Assembly (NCBI GenBank): GCA_038227045.1
Contig: JBBRQD010000013.1
Span: forward strand, 1-64,000
Reading direction: 5' to 3'
Length of the DNA stretch: 64,000 nucleotides
From: JANXLS01 sp038227045
GTDB taxonomy: Bacteria > Planctomycetota > SZUA-567 > H5-PLA8
The notes under the pieces are model-generated. The model was not told the DNA's origin. It did not search any database and saw only the letters and a list, made by a program, of their open reading frames with translations. This document shows, piece by piece, positions 28,321-37,567 of the stretch (positions within the stretch are counted from its first letter, which is position 1; each line of letters begins with the position of its first letter). A program made the position numbers and the translations under genes.

Positions 28321-29604
28321 TTGCCCCTCTCCCGAAAACCCGCCGCGGCCTCCGCTCCGCCACCGTCGTTCTTCGTCCGCATCAGCGCGCCGGGCACGGG
28401 CGGCATCGCCACGTATGTGCTCGACGGCTGGGGCCTGGCGTCGCGATTGCAACCGATCTTTCGTTCGAAACGCGAACTGCGGCTCAGCGAAAGCGGCGAT
28501 TTGATCTTTGGCCGCTTGATCGATCGCAACGGCGGCGTTATCGACGAAGCGATCGTCTCTTTTCTGGGATCGAACGAAACCGCGACGGGCTTCGAGCAAA
28601 TTGAACTTTCTTGCCACGGCGGCGCGGGCGCATCGCTCGCGGTCGAAGATGCGCTGTTGAAAGCCGGCTTCGAGCGCGGCACCGGTGCCGATCTTCTCGC
28701 TCGTGGACACCTGAATAACAAGCTTTCAATCGTCGCCGTTGAAGCCCAGCTCCTGCTGGCGCGTGCCGCCACCGGTCGACAGGCGGAGTTTCTGTTGGGC
28801 GGCAGCGTCTTTCAAAAACGCTGGGAACATTTGGGCTTCGACGCGGCGATGGGACTGCGCAGCAACGATCCCGCGTGGCGCGCAAGAACTCTGGATGCCG
28901 CGCGAAACGAAATCGCCGCGGCGAAAGGCGGAATGGCCTTGTTGCGGCACCATCATGCCGTGCTGGCCGGGCCGGTGAACGCGGGCAAATCGACATTGGC
29001 GAATCTGCTCGCGCGCATCGACAAACACATCGTCAGCAGCATTCCTGGCACGACGCGCGACCGGCTCGATACGCGTGTCTGCGTGCGCGGATTGGATGTC
29101 ACGCTTTCGGACACGGCGGGACTGCGCGACGCGGAGGGCGAGATCGAGCGCGAAGGCCAGCGTCGCGCGCGCGCCGCCCTCGACACCGCCGCGCTGCGCA
29201 TGATCGTGCTGGACGGATCCCGGCCGCCTGCGGAGGTGGACCTTGAATTAATCGCGCAATGCACCGCGCTGGGGCCATCGCTTCTGGTTCTAAACAAAGA
29301 AGATTTGGGACTCGACGAATCGGCTGAAGGACTTGGATTTCTCGCGGGAGTTGAGCCTGTGGCATTGAGCGCGCGCAGCGGCGCGGGAGCCGAACGGCTC
29401 GAAGCGGCCATCGAAACCGCGCTGCTAAACGGCACGACACCGAAGCCCGGCGATGCGTTCACCCAGCGCCAAATCAACGTGCTCAACGAGATTAAAGATT
29501 GCCTTGAGAATGGCTGGGAAGACACGATGGTCATCCGCTCGATTTCGAAATTGGTTGGAACGCGCGCTCAACCGGAACAGCTTCAGATTGTTTTGAAAAA
29601 CTAG
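28321..29604 (+). CDS. mnmE: MnmE/TrmE-like GTPase without the C-terminal Cys motif
   Basis: A 427-residue protein with the MnmE layout: N-terminal folate-binding-like domain (GGIATY..., ELSCHGG), helical domain and an embedded GTPase domain. G1 is GPVNAGKST (217-225), G2 GTTRD, G3 DTAGLRDAEGEIEREG (potassium-loop type) and G4 NKED. The usual C-terminal C-I/L-G-K motif, which holds the Cys needed for tRNA wobble-uridine modification, is absent: the protein ends with QIVLKN. The N-terminal DTIAA-type start is also missing. It starts with TTG at 28321 after GAAGGAAA. It may be a diverged MnmE or a different GTPase. No mnmG is nearby. Confidence 0.8.
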   Translation: MPLSRKPAAASAPPPSFFVRISAPGTGGIATYVLDGWGLASRLQPIFRSKRELRLSESGDLIFGRLIDRNGGVIDEAIVSFLGSNETATGFEQIELSCHGGAGASLAVEDALLKAGFERGTGADLLARGHLNNKLSIVAVEAQLLLARAATGRQAEFLLGGSVFQKRWEHLGFDAAMGLRSNDPAWRARTLDAARNEIAAAKGGMALLRHHHAVLAGPVNAGKSTLANLLARIDKHIVSSIPGTTRDRLDTRVCVRGLDVTLSDTAGLRDAEGEIEREGQRRARAALDTAALRMIVLDGSRPPAEVDLELIAQCTALGPSLLVLNKEDLGLDESAEGLGFLAGVEPVALSARSGAGAERLEAAIETALLNGTTPKPGDAFTQRQINVLNEIKDCLENGWEDTMVIRSISKLVGTRAQPEQLQIVLKN

Positions 29605-29614
29605 ATTTTGATTT

Positions 29615-31867
29615 CTATTCCGAAGCGCCGAGCGACCAGGTGCCGCGGTCGCGCATGTCGTTGAGTAATTCGACGATTTTGCGATGCGCTTCCGGGGCGT
29701 GGACGACGACCAGTTTTTGTGTGCCGCGATGAAAAAACACCAGCGTTCCCGGATCGTTCCAAGACGCGGGATAGACGCGCGAACGGACTTGGTGCGCGAT
29801 GGCTTCGCCGCTTAAGAACAAGGCCGCTTCCGGTGTGAGCGCGGCGAAAAGCGTCGTGAGATCGTAGGCTCGCACCTCCGCCGAATCCCACAGCAATTCG
29901 CCGGTTGGAAACGGGCGCGGACCTTTGTAGAACCAAACTCCGGCGGGCGCTTCGATCGAGCAGCCATTGAAACCCGCGTCGTCAACGAGGTCGCGCAACA
30001 CCTGGCGCAACGGCGCGTTTTCATAGGCGATTTTCAGATACGGCAGTCCCCTGGGAAATTGTTTCGGATCGAAACCGATGGCCAGTCCGGAGTCATGCGC
30101 CAGATCGCGAAACAGCCGGTCGATTCGAAAGCGTCCGCGCAGCGTCACCGTTTTTTCGCCGAGCGCCCGGCGCAGGCGTTCTTCCGCTTTGCTCGGCGGT
30201 TCGGGAATTGGGAGGCCAATGCCCGCCGGTTCGCGCAACACTTGCGCGATTTCGCGCAAGCGCGCGCAGGCCGTTTTGGGCAGCATCGCCACAACGGCCT
30301 GCTGGTCGGCTTCAAACGAAATGGAGGTGCCTTCCTGCGCCGCGAGCGGCACTTTGAAAAACTGCTTCAGAGGCGCCATCAGATCGGACCCGTCGGCTCG
30401 TTCGTGCAGCGCGTCGACGCCAGCCGCGGCGGATTCCAGCTTCTCGTCGCGAAATGCATCTTCGGCCCGGATGAGATAGAACGCCCGGTCGGAATCGCGC
30501 CGGTAACGCGTGCCGGTCTGGCGCGCAATGCCGTCGAGCAAATGGCGCAGCGGCGTCTTGTTGGCTTCCAGCGCGAGTTGAAAATCCTTGAAATGCCCCG
30601 GCCGCGCGACGCCCGGATTGATCACCAGCGCGACGCCGCAGCGATTCGGAAATAGCTGGACCGCGCGTTCCAGGCCGGAATCGTTGGGAATAAAAAGCGT
30701 GCCGTCCGCCAGCGGTTCGGCCGGCCAAATTGCCAGCGAGACGCGTTGCATCAGCAGATCCGCGGCGATCTTCGCCGGATCCACGTCACCCTCCGATGCG
30801 GTGTCCGGCGCAGTGAGATCGACGCCGGCCTCTTCGCCCGGCGCGATGTCGATGAGCACGGTGACAGGCGCAGAATCGAGCCGTCCATCGGAGACGATGA
30901 GACTCGCGCTGTATCCGCCGGGACGCTCGGCTTTAAAAACCGCGCGGACGCCGGGCTGCGGATCGAGAGTCGCGCCGCGCTTTAAATCGGGCGTGGTCCA
31001 GATTGCTTTGAGCGCCGGCGTGTCGTCGTCGTCGGGGTCCATCGAGAGCGAGCCATCAAGGATCAAAGGGCGGCCCGCGAATCCGTTTAGAGTTCTCGGA
31101 AGGTTGGCGATGGGGCGGCGGTCGCCGAGTTTTCCGTCTTTGGCGGGCGGGACCAGAATGCCGCGCCGCTCGGGCAAGCCATCGAGGCGCGGGGCTTCGA
31201 AGACATACAGGCCCGCATCGTTAGGGCGAACGGCGACGCCGCTTTCCGCGGGGCGGAACGCGGCGGCCGGCCCGGCGATCTGCCGCCAGCCGTTGCCCGG
31301 CAGAACGATGCGCTCGCAGCTTCCGGCGCGCTGAAATCCGTCCTGCTCGCTCAAGAATGGCCGGCCCTGCATTACGGCGAAGCGCACTTCAGCCGGAGCG
31401 CCCCAGCCGTTTTCGTTGCGCGCGCGGAATGTGAAGGCGTAGTTGCCGGGTTTAATCAGGAACAGCCAGAGTTCGGCTTGCTTGAAGAATTCATCGGGAA
31501 TCGCGGTTTTCGGCCCGGCTTTTTGAGTCCATTCGACCTCGGTAATTTTCGATGCGTCCGCCGAATTCGTCAACCGTCCTTCAAGTTTGCGCCACGATCC
31601 GGGATAAACTTCGCCGTCGATTGCGATGCCGGCGCGCGGCAAATTCTTGAGACCCGGCGCGACAGCGTTCGTGGTCGCGTCGAGCACCTCGGCGGCGGTG
31701 CGCGGCGCGTAATCTTTCAACACGCCCGGACCATCCGCGGGATCGGCGAGGCGCGGCGTTTCGGCGCGCGCGGACAAGGCCATCAGAATTGCGTATGCGC
31801 ACAAAATCCAGCGTGCGCGAAGACGCAATTCGGTGGCACGGTGTATGAAGCTCACGACGCAACGCAT
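29615..31867 (-). CDS. Large exported protein with PKD-like domain, unknown function
   Basis: A 750-residue protein. A signal peptide-like N-terminus (ARWILCAYAILMALSARAE) is followed by an Ig-like segment with N-G-W-G, a PKD-like domain (about 240-340, with LDGSLSMDPDDDDTPALKAIW), and a C-terminal half with STN/secretin-N-like alpha-beta elements (PLRHLLDGIARQTGTRYR; APLRQVLRDLVDDAGFNG). No catalytic motif is seen. I chose ATG at 31867; the frame stays open to 32197 but that part overlaps the small plus-strand gene. It converges with the GTPase gene (10 bases between stops). A periplasmic or surface role is inferred from the export signal. Confidence 0.75.
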   Translation of the reverse strand: MRCVVSFIHRATELRLRARWILCAYAILMALSARAETPRLADPADGPGVLKDYAPRTAAEVLDATTNAVAPGLKNLPRAGIAIDGEVYPGSWRKLEGRLTNSADASKITEVEWTQKAGPKTAIPDEFFKQAELWLFLIKPGNYAFTFRARNENGWGAPAEVRFAVMQGRPFLSEQDGFQRAGSCERIVLPGNGWRQIAGPAAAFRPAESGVAVRPNDAGLYVFEAPRLDGLPERRGILVPPAKDGKLGDRRPIANLPRTLNGFAGRPLILDGSLSMDPDDDDTPALKAIWTTPDLKRGATLDPQPGVRAVFKAERPGGYSASLIVSDGRLDSAPVTVLIDIAPGEEAGVDLTAPDTASEGDVDPAKIAADLLMQRVSLAIWPAEPLADGTLFIPNDSGLERAVQLFPNRCGVALVINPGVARPGHFKDFQLALEANKTPLRHLLDGIARQTGTRYRRDSDRAFYLIRAEDAFRDEKLESAAAGVDALHERADGSDLMAPLKQFFKVPLAAQEGTSISFEADQQAVVAMLPKTACARLREIAQVLREPAGIGLPIPEPPSKAEERLRRALGEKTVTLRGRFRIDRLFRDLAHDSGLAIGFDPKQFPRGLPYLKIAYENAPLRQVLRDLVDDAGFNGCSIEAPAGVWFYKGPRPFPTGELLWDSAEVRAYDLTTLFAALTPEAALFLSGEAIAHQVRSRVYPASWNDPGTLVFFHRGTQKLVVVHAPEAHRKIVELLNDMRDRGTWSLGASE

Positions 31868-31991
31868 TGAATCATAATACGATTTTTTCGCGCGAAACGA
31901 CAGACTTTTTCGCCGGCATGTTTGACGCCGGGCCGATATGGGAGTATGACACATACCGTACACGAATTCACAGAAAGCAGGTAACCGGCTA

Positions 31992-32279
31992 ATGCCGAAG
32001 ACGATTTTTAAGGCCGACGCGCACGTTCCCGAAATGCCCACGGTGCGCTTCATGCGCAAGACCGCGCCCGGAAGCGACGCCCCGTTCACCGATGTCACGC
32101 GCCAGGTTGCACGTCTGGAAATCGAGACGCTCGACGATGGCACGCATGCCTGCGCGCTGCAGCGGCTGGATGAAAAGGGCGAGCTTGTGTGGCGCACGAT
32201 TCACCCGTCGTCTGAAGAGGCGCGCTGGCAGGCGCAGCACGAATACTCGATCGAAGAAAAAGATTGGAGCGCGTGTTGA
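31992..32279 (+). CDS. Small hypothetical protein
   Basis: A 95-residue, soluble, mixed-charge protein (MPKTIFKADAHVPEMP... to EEKDWSAC) with no recognised domain. Its composition is coding-like and a weak AGG-type ribosome binding site precedes the ATG. It is divergent from the large PKD protein and converges with the small membrane-protein gene at 32295. Function unknown. Confidence 0.6.
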   Translation: MPKTIFKADAHVPEMPTVRFMRKTAPGSDAPFTDVTRQVARLEIETLDDGTHACALQRLDEKGELVWRTIHPSSEEARWQAQHEYSIEEKDWSAC

Positions 32280-32294
32280 CGTTGAATTGGCGTC

Positions 32295-32606
32295 TCAGCG
32301 ATGCGGCCCGCAGACAGTGTATAGCAGTCCCCCGAAACCGATGCCGAATATCAGACCGAGCGCGTAGCGGGAGAGAAAGGCCAGTTGGTAATTTCGGTCG
32401 AGATTGACGGAGCTTACGAGCAGGAAGAACATCAACACGAAACCCACCGGCAGTTCAATTCCGCTAAACAGCATCGAGATATTAATGGCGAAAATAAAGC
32501 CGACTATAGTCCCGGGAATTAAACTCAACGCAAACAGGCAACCCGACGAGCACGATGGTTTGGGTAAATATTGACCGTTTGGCTCCTTTGGATATGAGTC
32601 GCTCAT
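32295..32606 (-). CDS. Small membrane protein, three TM segments
   Basis: A 103-residue protein with a polar, Cys-containing N-terminus (YLPKPSCSSGC) and three hydrophobic helices (about 23-46, 50-64 and 80-98). No family is recognised. It lies 12 bases downstream of another small membrane protein on the same strand, so the two are probably co-transcribed. Confidence 0.6.
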   Translation of the reverse strand: MSDSYPKEPNGQYLPKPSCSSGCLFALSLIPGTIVGFIFAINISMLFSGIELPVGFVLMFFLLVSSVNLDRNYQLAFLSRYALGLIFGIGFGGLLYTVCGPHR

Positions 32607-32618
32607 TTCTTGACGATC

Positions 32619-32933
32619 CTATTTGCCGCCGCACAGCGACGCGAGCATCGCGGCCATGGCAACCGGCATGCTCATGCCAAGCAGAAATCCAGACCAGCCC
32701 CAGCGCTTCAAGGTGCTGCCGATCAGGATCGCGCCGAAGAATAACGCCACTCCGGTCAGGCTGAGCACCAACGTGTATACTTGAGGTTTGGCTTGTCCTG
32801 CAAGGCCGAGCGTTCCCACGATCAGCCCGCATCCGGCGAGAAATCCCGGCATCGTCAAGAGAATGAATTTCAAACCGCCATGCATCGGCGTCTTCACCAC
32901 TGGTGGAGCCGGTTTCTGGATTTCATCGCTCAT
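32619..32933 (-). CDS. Small membrane protein, three TM segments
   Basis: A 104-residue protein starting MSDEIQKPAPPVV with three hydrophobic stretches (GGLKFILLTMPGFLAGCGL; VYTLVLSLTGVALFFGAIL; WSGFLLGMSMPVAMAAML). I chose ATG at 32933 with AAAGGAT upstream; the frame extends to 33023 but overlaps the terminator. It forms a pair with the gene at 32295. Function unknown. Confidence 0.65.
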   Translation of the reverse strand: MSDEIQKPAPPVVKTPMHGGLKFILLTMPGFLAGCGLIVGTLGLAGQAKPQVYTLVLSLTGVALFFGAILIGSTLKRWGWSGFLLGMSMPVAMAAMLASLCGGK

Positions 32934-33010
32934 GCAATCGATCCTTTGTTGAGGATTCGCGTACATTATCAAGAATCGAGAAGTGAAACAAGAGCGCCTC
33001 AGCCAAATAA

Positions 33011-33036
33011 AAAAGCGGCCCATGAAGGCCGCTTTT
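33011..33036. terminator. Bidirectional intrinsic terminator
   Basis: A perfect 10-bp stem (aaaagcggcc / ggccgctttt) with a 6-base loop is flanked by T-rich sequence on both strands. It lies after the end of secDF, read on the minus strand. It is the clearest intrinsic terminator in the window. Confidence 0.85.
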
Positions 33037-33085
33037 TCTTAAAACATTAACTCTCAACTTTAAACCTTCAAACCTTCAACCGCCG

Positions 33086-36000
33086 TTAAATATGCGCGTT
33101 CTGCGCAGTCGGCGCATCGGTCTTGGATCGATTGCTCGTCGGGACCGGCGCGCGGCCCGTACCGAAGCGCTTGTACCACCAGATCATCAGCGGGCTGGCG
33201 ATGAAGATCGAGCTGTACGTTCCGACCAGGAACCCGACCAGCAGTGTAAACGCCATGTCCTTGATCGTCGGTCCGCCGAAGATCAGCAGGCTGACCACCG
33301 ACAACAACACGGTCAAGCTCGTCAGAATCGTCCGGCTCAGCGTGGCATTGATCGCTTCGTTGACGATGTCTTCGTAGCTGCGAGTTGGATGCGCCGCTTT
33401 CACTTCGCGGATACGGTCGAAGACGACGATCGTATCGTTGACCGAGAAGCCTGTAATCGTCAGCAATGCGGCGACGATGTTCAAGTTGATCAGGATTGGG
33501 AATCCGCAGATGTGCGCGACGATCACCGCGCCAGCCGCGATAACCACATCGTGAATCAGAGCCACGATCGCGCCGAAGCCCCATGCGCCCGAGAACTCGA
33601 AGCGGAACCACAGGTACACGAAGACCGCCAGATTCGCGACCAGCAGCGCCGCCAGCGACATCAGCCCCGTTTCCTTGGCCACTTGAGCGCCGAAGGCATT
33701 CGTGCGGCTGATCGGTCCGCCGACGCGCGCTTCGCCGAGATCCGCCAGTTCCAGCACCTGCTTCACGCGCTGCACGCGCAGCGTTTCTTCAGGCGTCGGT
33801 TTCTCTTTATTGGCCGGAGTATAGCCCGCAATTTCGGCCTGTGTGTAATCGTCTTTTGCCGCCGCGGAAACGACGGTGAGCTTCAGCAACTCAGCTTTGA
33901 TGTCGCCATTTTCCGGCTCCTGAGCCGCCTTTTTCATCGCGCTTTCCAGCGCATTGGCAACGGCTTCCTTGGAGAGGTCGGCCTTCTTCAGCCGCAGCGT
34001 CATCGTCTTTTCGTTCAACTGCACGGCCTCGGGTTCGAGTTCTTCGCCGTACACTTTGCGCAGCACGTTGGCCAATTCGCCGGTGATTAGATTGCTGACG
34101 ATGCGCGTGGTCAGCGTGAACTGACGGAATTTTCCGTTTTCCGTCGCTTCGGGCTTTCCGAACGACTGTGAGGTCAACTCGTCGCCGCTCTTGAGCAGCT
34201 TGAGTTTCTCTTCTAAATCGGCGATTGATTCGGCCAGTCCGCCCTTGCGCACCGACGCGTCCTTCGCGATCACTTCGCCGTTCTGTGGGATCACTCTGAC
34301 CAGTTCGGCATGGAGTTCATGATCGAACTTGGTCTGGAGCTTCTTCGCCAGTTCGGCGTCGTTTTTCGCAGCCTCCATCTCCTTGGCGTAGTCTTTGTTT
34401 TCGGTTTTTACTCTTGTTTCCACGGCCACCTGCGCGTCCTTAAGCGTCTTGACAAGCTGTTCGACGCTCGTGGCCAATGCCGGTGAGACCTTCTCTTTGA
34501 CTTCCTTCTTCACGTCGGCGTCAGTCCGTGCCTTGCCTTTGGCGAAGTTGAATTGAATCAGCGTGCCGCCGGTGAAATCCACGTCGTAAATGTCTTTCGA
34601 CGTGGAGGTATGGTAGACGAACAGGACGAATGAAATCGCCGCGGCTCCGCCGGTGAGCGTCATCCACAAGCGGCGGTTGCCCATGAAATCGATATGCGTT
34701 TCTTTAAAGAACTGCATCATGTTGAACCCGCCGACGGCTTCACGGTTGACCAGCCATTCGGTCAGAATCCAGTTCAGCCACAGATTGCAGAACAGCGTCG
34801 TCAGGATACCCATCGACAGCGAGACCGCGAAACCGCGCACGGGGCCGGTGCCGAGGTAGTACAGCACGATCGACGAAATCAGCGTGGTCATGTGACAATC
34901 GATGATCGTCAGGAAGGCGCGTTCGAAACCGTGCGAGACGGCCTGCTTCAACGAGCGGCCGCGCGCGAGTTCTTCACGCAAACGTTCTATGATAAGCACG
35001 TTGGCGTCCACGGCCATACCGAGCGTCAGCACGATGCCGGCGATGCCGGGCAGCGTCAGCGTGGCTTTGAAGAAGCCCATCATGCCCAGCAACATCGGCA
35101 AATTCAGCAACATACACAGCGCCGCGATTGCGCCCGACAGGCGATAGTACAGCAGCATGAACAGAATCACGACGACGGTTGCAATCACCGTAGCCAGTAC
35201 GCCGCTCTGCACCTGCTCAGCACCCAGGCTCGGCCCGACGAAGAAGGTCGTGTCTTCAATGACCTCGGCCGGCAACGAACCTTGAGTCAGCACGTTGGCG
35301 AGCTGCTCGGCTTCCTCTTTGTTGAAGTTGCCGGTGATTTGACAGACGTTCGAAATTTCGCTCTGAATGACGGGCGCGGACTTGGCCACGTTGTCGAGTA
35401 CGATGGCCATGGGTTTTTTTAGATTCTGGCCGGTCAGGAAGGCGAAATCCGTGCTGCCCTGGGCGTCGAAGCGCACTTCGATTTCCCAGCGGCCATCCTG
35501 CGGATTCTGCTTCGCCAGCGCGACGACAATATGCGAGCCGTCCATTTCTTTATCTTGCACGCCGCGGTACGCGACGATCGTGTGCGAATCGAACTCCTGC
35601 TTGCGAATTTTCTTCGGCGTCTTGATGGTCATCTGCATGTAGGTGATGCCGTCCGGCGCCGAATAAATACGATTGTGATAGGCGTCTTCCGGAGCGTTCT
35701 TGGCGGCCTGAATGATGTCTTCTTTGTCGGTGCAGATTTGGAACGTCAGGCGGCCTTGCGTCTTGATCGCGGTCTTGATGCGTTCGACTTCCATCTGCGA
35801 CGCGTGCGGCAACTGGATGCGCAGCCGTTCGCGATTGTTTCCGAACGTCGTCACGGGGATGCCTTTGGTGCCGTTGGGATCGACGCGGTGGCGCAACACT
35901 TCGGCCGCTTTGTCGGGCGCGGTTTCCTTGCTCTTCCGCAGGCTTTCCAACTGGTCCTGCAACTGGCGGACTTTTTCGTCGAGTGTCGTGGCCGTATTCA

Positions 36001-36529
36001 GTTTCGAATTCGGATCCTGCCGCTTGGCCGCCGCTTCCGCCGTGCGGGCTTCGTCGGCTTTGCGCTTGGTGTCTTCGATGCGCTTCAGCGTCGATTCGAT
36101 GTTGCGGTCGATCGCGTCGTATTTCAGGATGTAGATCAACTCGGTTCCACCCGCGAGATCGATGCCCATCGGGTACTGATTGTCGCGCACGACGACCAGA
36201 TTGCCTTTGTCGTCTTTGCGCATCTTGGTGGTCATGGTATTGGTCTTTTCGTCACGTTCCTTCACGGGCGCGTCGAGCAGGAAGACGAAATAAGCGCCCA
36301 GCATCGAGATGACCCACAATGCAAACACCAACCGTCCGGTATTGCGCTGAAAAAAGCGCCGCAGCGTGTTGAGCAGCAGGGCGAAGACGCCGACGATCGC
36401 GCCGAGACAAACCAGACCCTGCCAGGTTTTTCCCAACTCGAGCATGTCGTATGTTTCAAACGAAAGAAAGCCGAAGACGGCAATCACGATGGCAATGATC
36501 GCCAACGCTTGCGGAATGAGCAATGACAT
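33086..36529 (-). CDS. secDF: Protein-export membrane protein SecD/SecF fusion
   Basis: Proton-driven accessory of the Sec translocon, fused in one 1147-residue chain. The SecD half shows GIDLAGGTELIYILKY, RIQLPHA, QITGNFN and GFERAFLTIIDCHMTTLI. The SecF half shows YDVDFTGGTLIQFNF and SVNDTIVVFDRIRE...LSRTILTSLTVLL. Two features are unusual: about three TM helices before the first periplasmic domain instead of one, and a SecF periplasmic loop of about 320 residues (about 640-960), rich in Lys/Glu helices, against about 100 normally. ATG at 36529 has AAGGAG upstream. The upstream genes tgt and yajC complete the usual tgt-yajC-secDF order. Confidence 0.95.
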   Translation of the reverse strand: MSLLIPQALAIIAIVIAVFGFLSFETYDMLELGKTWQGLVCLGAIVGVFALLLNTLRRFFQRNTGRLVFALWVISMLGAYFVFLLDAPVKERDEKTNTMTTKMRKDDKGNLVVVRDNQYPMGIDLAGGTELIYILKYDAIDRNIESTLKRIEDTKRKADEARTAEAAAKRQDPNSKLNTATTLDEKVRQLQDQLESLRKSKETAPDKAAEVLRHRVDPNGTKGIPVTTFGNNRERLRIQLPHASQMEVERIKTAIKTQGRLTFQICTDKEDIIQAAKNAPEDAYHNRIYSAPDGITYMQMTIKTPKKIRKQEFDSHTIVAYRGVQDKEMDGSHIVVALAKQNPQDGRWEIEVRFDAQGSTDFAFLTGQNLKKPMAIVLDNVAKSAPVIQSEISNVCQITGNFNKEEAEQLANVLTQGSLPAEVIEDTTFFVGPSLGAEQVQSGVLATVIATVVVILFMLLYYRLSGAIAALCMLLNLPMLLGMMGFFKATLTLPGIAGIVLTLGMAVDANVLIIERLREELARGRSLKQAVSHGFERAFLTIIDCHMTTLISSIVLYYLGTGPVRGFAVSLSMGILTTLFCNLWLNWILTEWLVNREAVGGFNMMQFFKETHIDFMGNRRLWMTLTGGAAAISFVLFVYHTSTSKDIYDVDFTGGTLIQFNFAKGKARTDADVKKEVKEKVSPALATSVEQLVKTLKDAQVAVETRVKTENKDYAKEMEAAKNDAELAKKLQTKFDHELHAELVRVIPQNGEVIAKDASVRKGGLAESIADLEEKLKLLKSGDELTSQSFGKPEATENGKFRQFTLTTRIVSNLITGELANVLRKVYGEELEPEAVQLNEKTMTLRLKKADLSKEAVANALESAMKKAAQEPENGDIKAELLKLTVVSAAAKDDYTQAEIAGYTPANKEKPTPEETLRVQRVKQVLELADLGEARVGGPISRTNAFGAQVAKETGLMSLAALLVANLAVFVYLWFRFEFSGAWGFGAIVALIHDVVIAAGAVIVAHICGFPILINLNIVAALLTITGFSVNDTIVVFDRIREVKAAHPTRSYEDIVNEAINATLSRTILTSLTVLLSVVSLLIFGGPTIKDMAFTLLVGFLVGTYSSIFIASPLMIWWYKRFGTGRAPVPTSNRSKTDAPTAQNAHI

Positions 36530-36638
36530 GGAAATGAACTCCTTGAATGTGCACGAAAAAATAGATGAATTAGCAGAGCCGAAATCCGTTCGGCTCACTG
36601 AAGATCGAATCTTAAAACAAGCCGAATAGAATTCGGCT

Positions 36639-37109
36639 CTACGATGGCAGCGTCGGCGGGCCGCGAACTGGAGGAGAGATGAAATTGAACGTTTCTGGCA
36701 AGTGACTGTTGAACACGGGACGGGCGATTTCTTCGGATTCGATCCATGCGGAAACGCGTGCGGAAACGGGCGCGCCGCTCAAATCGAAGTGAATCGATTG
36801 CGCGGATTCCAGCGTTTCGGGCACGGCGTTGAGCAGCCGTTCGGTTGTTTTGTTTTCGCTCTTCGAATTTTGCTTTGCGCCAGTCTTCGAAACTGAATTC
36901 GCGCGTTGCCGGGCATTGATAAAATTGCAATCGCAAGTCAGTACGATCCGAAACGAACTCTCCGCGCCCGCTTTGCCAGTTTCGCTGACTTCAATCAACC
37001 GCAGCGTCTGCGAAAACGGACCCCATGACGCAGCCAAAATGATGCCCAGCGCTGCAGTGAGGCGCGCGCCGAGGCGGCGATTGAGTGGGGTGGGGTTGGA
37101 TGGGTTCAT
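36639..37109 (-). CDS. Exported hypothetical protein
   Basis: A 156-residue protein with an N-terminal hydrophobic segment (LTAALGIILAASWG), a Ser/Lys/Asn-rich middle and a short C-terminal part (IHFDLSGAPVSARVSAWIESEEIARPVFN). No family recognised. It lies between yajC and secDF on the same strand, 20 bases after yajC, so it shares the export operon. Being accessory to the Sec genes is possible but unsupported. A small hairpin (agagccgaa ... ttcggctct, 36575-36640) overlaps its end. Confidence 0.65.
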   Translation of the reverse strand: MNPSNPTPLNRRLGARLTAALGIILAASWGPFSQTLRLIEVSETGKAGAESSFRIVLTCDCNFINARQRANSVSKTGAKQNSKSENKTTERLLNAVPETLESAQSIHFDLSGAPVSARVSAWIESEEIARPVFNSHLPETFNFISPPVRGPPTLPS

Positions 37110-37129
37110 GACTTGTTCTAAATACGGAA

Positions 37130-37567
37130 CTATTTCTTGTCCTTCTCTTCCGGGTTGACTACTCCGCCGATCGCGTCCTTGCGGACTTTAATGCGGACGT
37201 CTTTCTTTGGATCGATGATCAGCGTGACTTCTTCGCCGTCGATATCCGCGACGGTGCCGTAAATGCCAATCGCCGCGAGCACGACTTTGTCGTTTTTCTT
37301 GATCGCCGAGAGCACCGCCAATTGCTCTTCGCGGCGCTTCTTTTCGGGACGGATCATCAGGAAATAGAAAATGATGATCATGGGCAAAACCATCATCACC
37401 GTGCCTTGAAGATCGAATCCCTGCTGCGGCAGTGGTGTGGTTTTGTTCGTGCTTATGGGGACGCCGACTGTCTCAGTCGTCTTTGAATCGCTGGGCTTGC
37501 CTTGGGTGATCACGGGAGTGTCCGACCCCGGTGTCGCAGGGGCCGATTCTTTCTTTTCTTCAGCCAT
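37130..37567 (-). CDS. yajC: Preprotein translocase subunit YajC
   Basis: A small Sec accessory protein, 145 residues. It has an N-terminal Ser/Thr/Pro-rich extension of about 45 residues (longer than usual), one TM helix (MVLPMIIIFYFLMIRPEKKRR at about 55-75) with the diagnostic FYFLMIRPEKKR motif, then a beta-rich cytosolic domain (DKVVLAAIGIYGTVADIDGEEVTL). Its start overlaps the tgt stop (TAATG), showing coupled translation. Confidence 0.95.
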   Translation of the reverse strand: MAEEKKESAPATPGSDTPVITQGKPSDSKTTETVGVPISTNKTTPLPQQGFDLQGTVMMVLPMIIIFYFLMIRPEKKRREEQLAVLSAIKKNDKVVLAAIGIYGTVADIDGEEVTLIIDPKKDVRIKVRKDAIGGVVNPEEKDKK

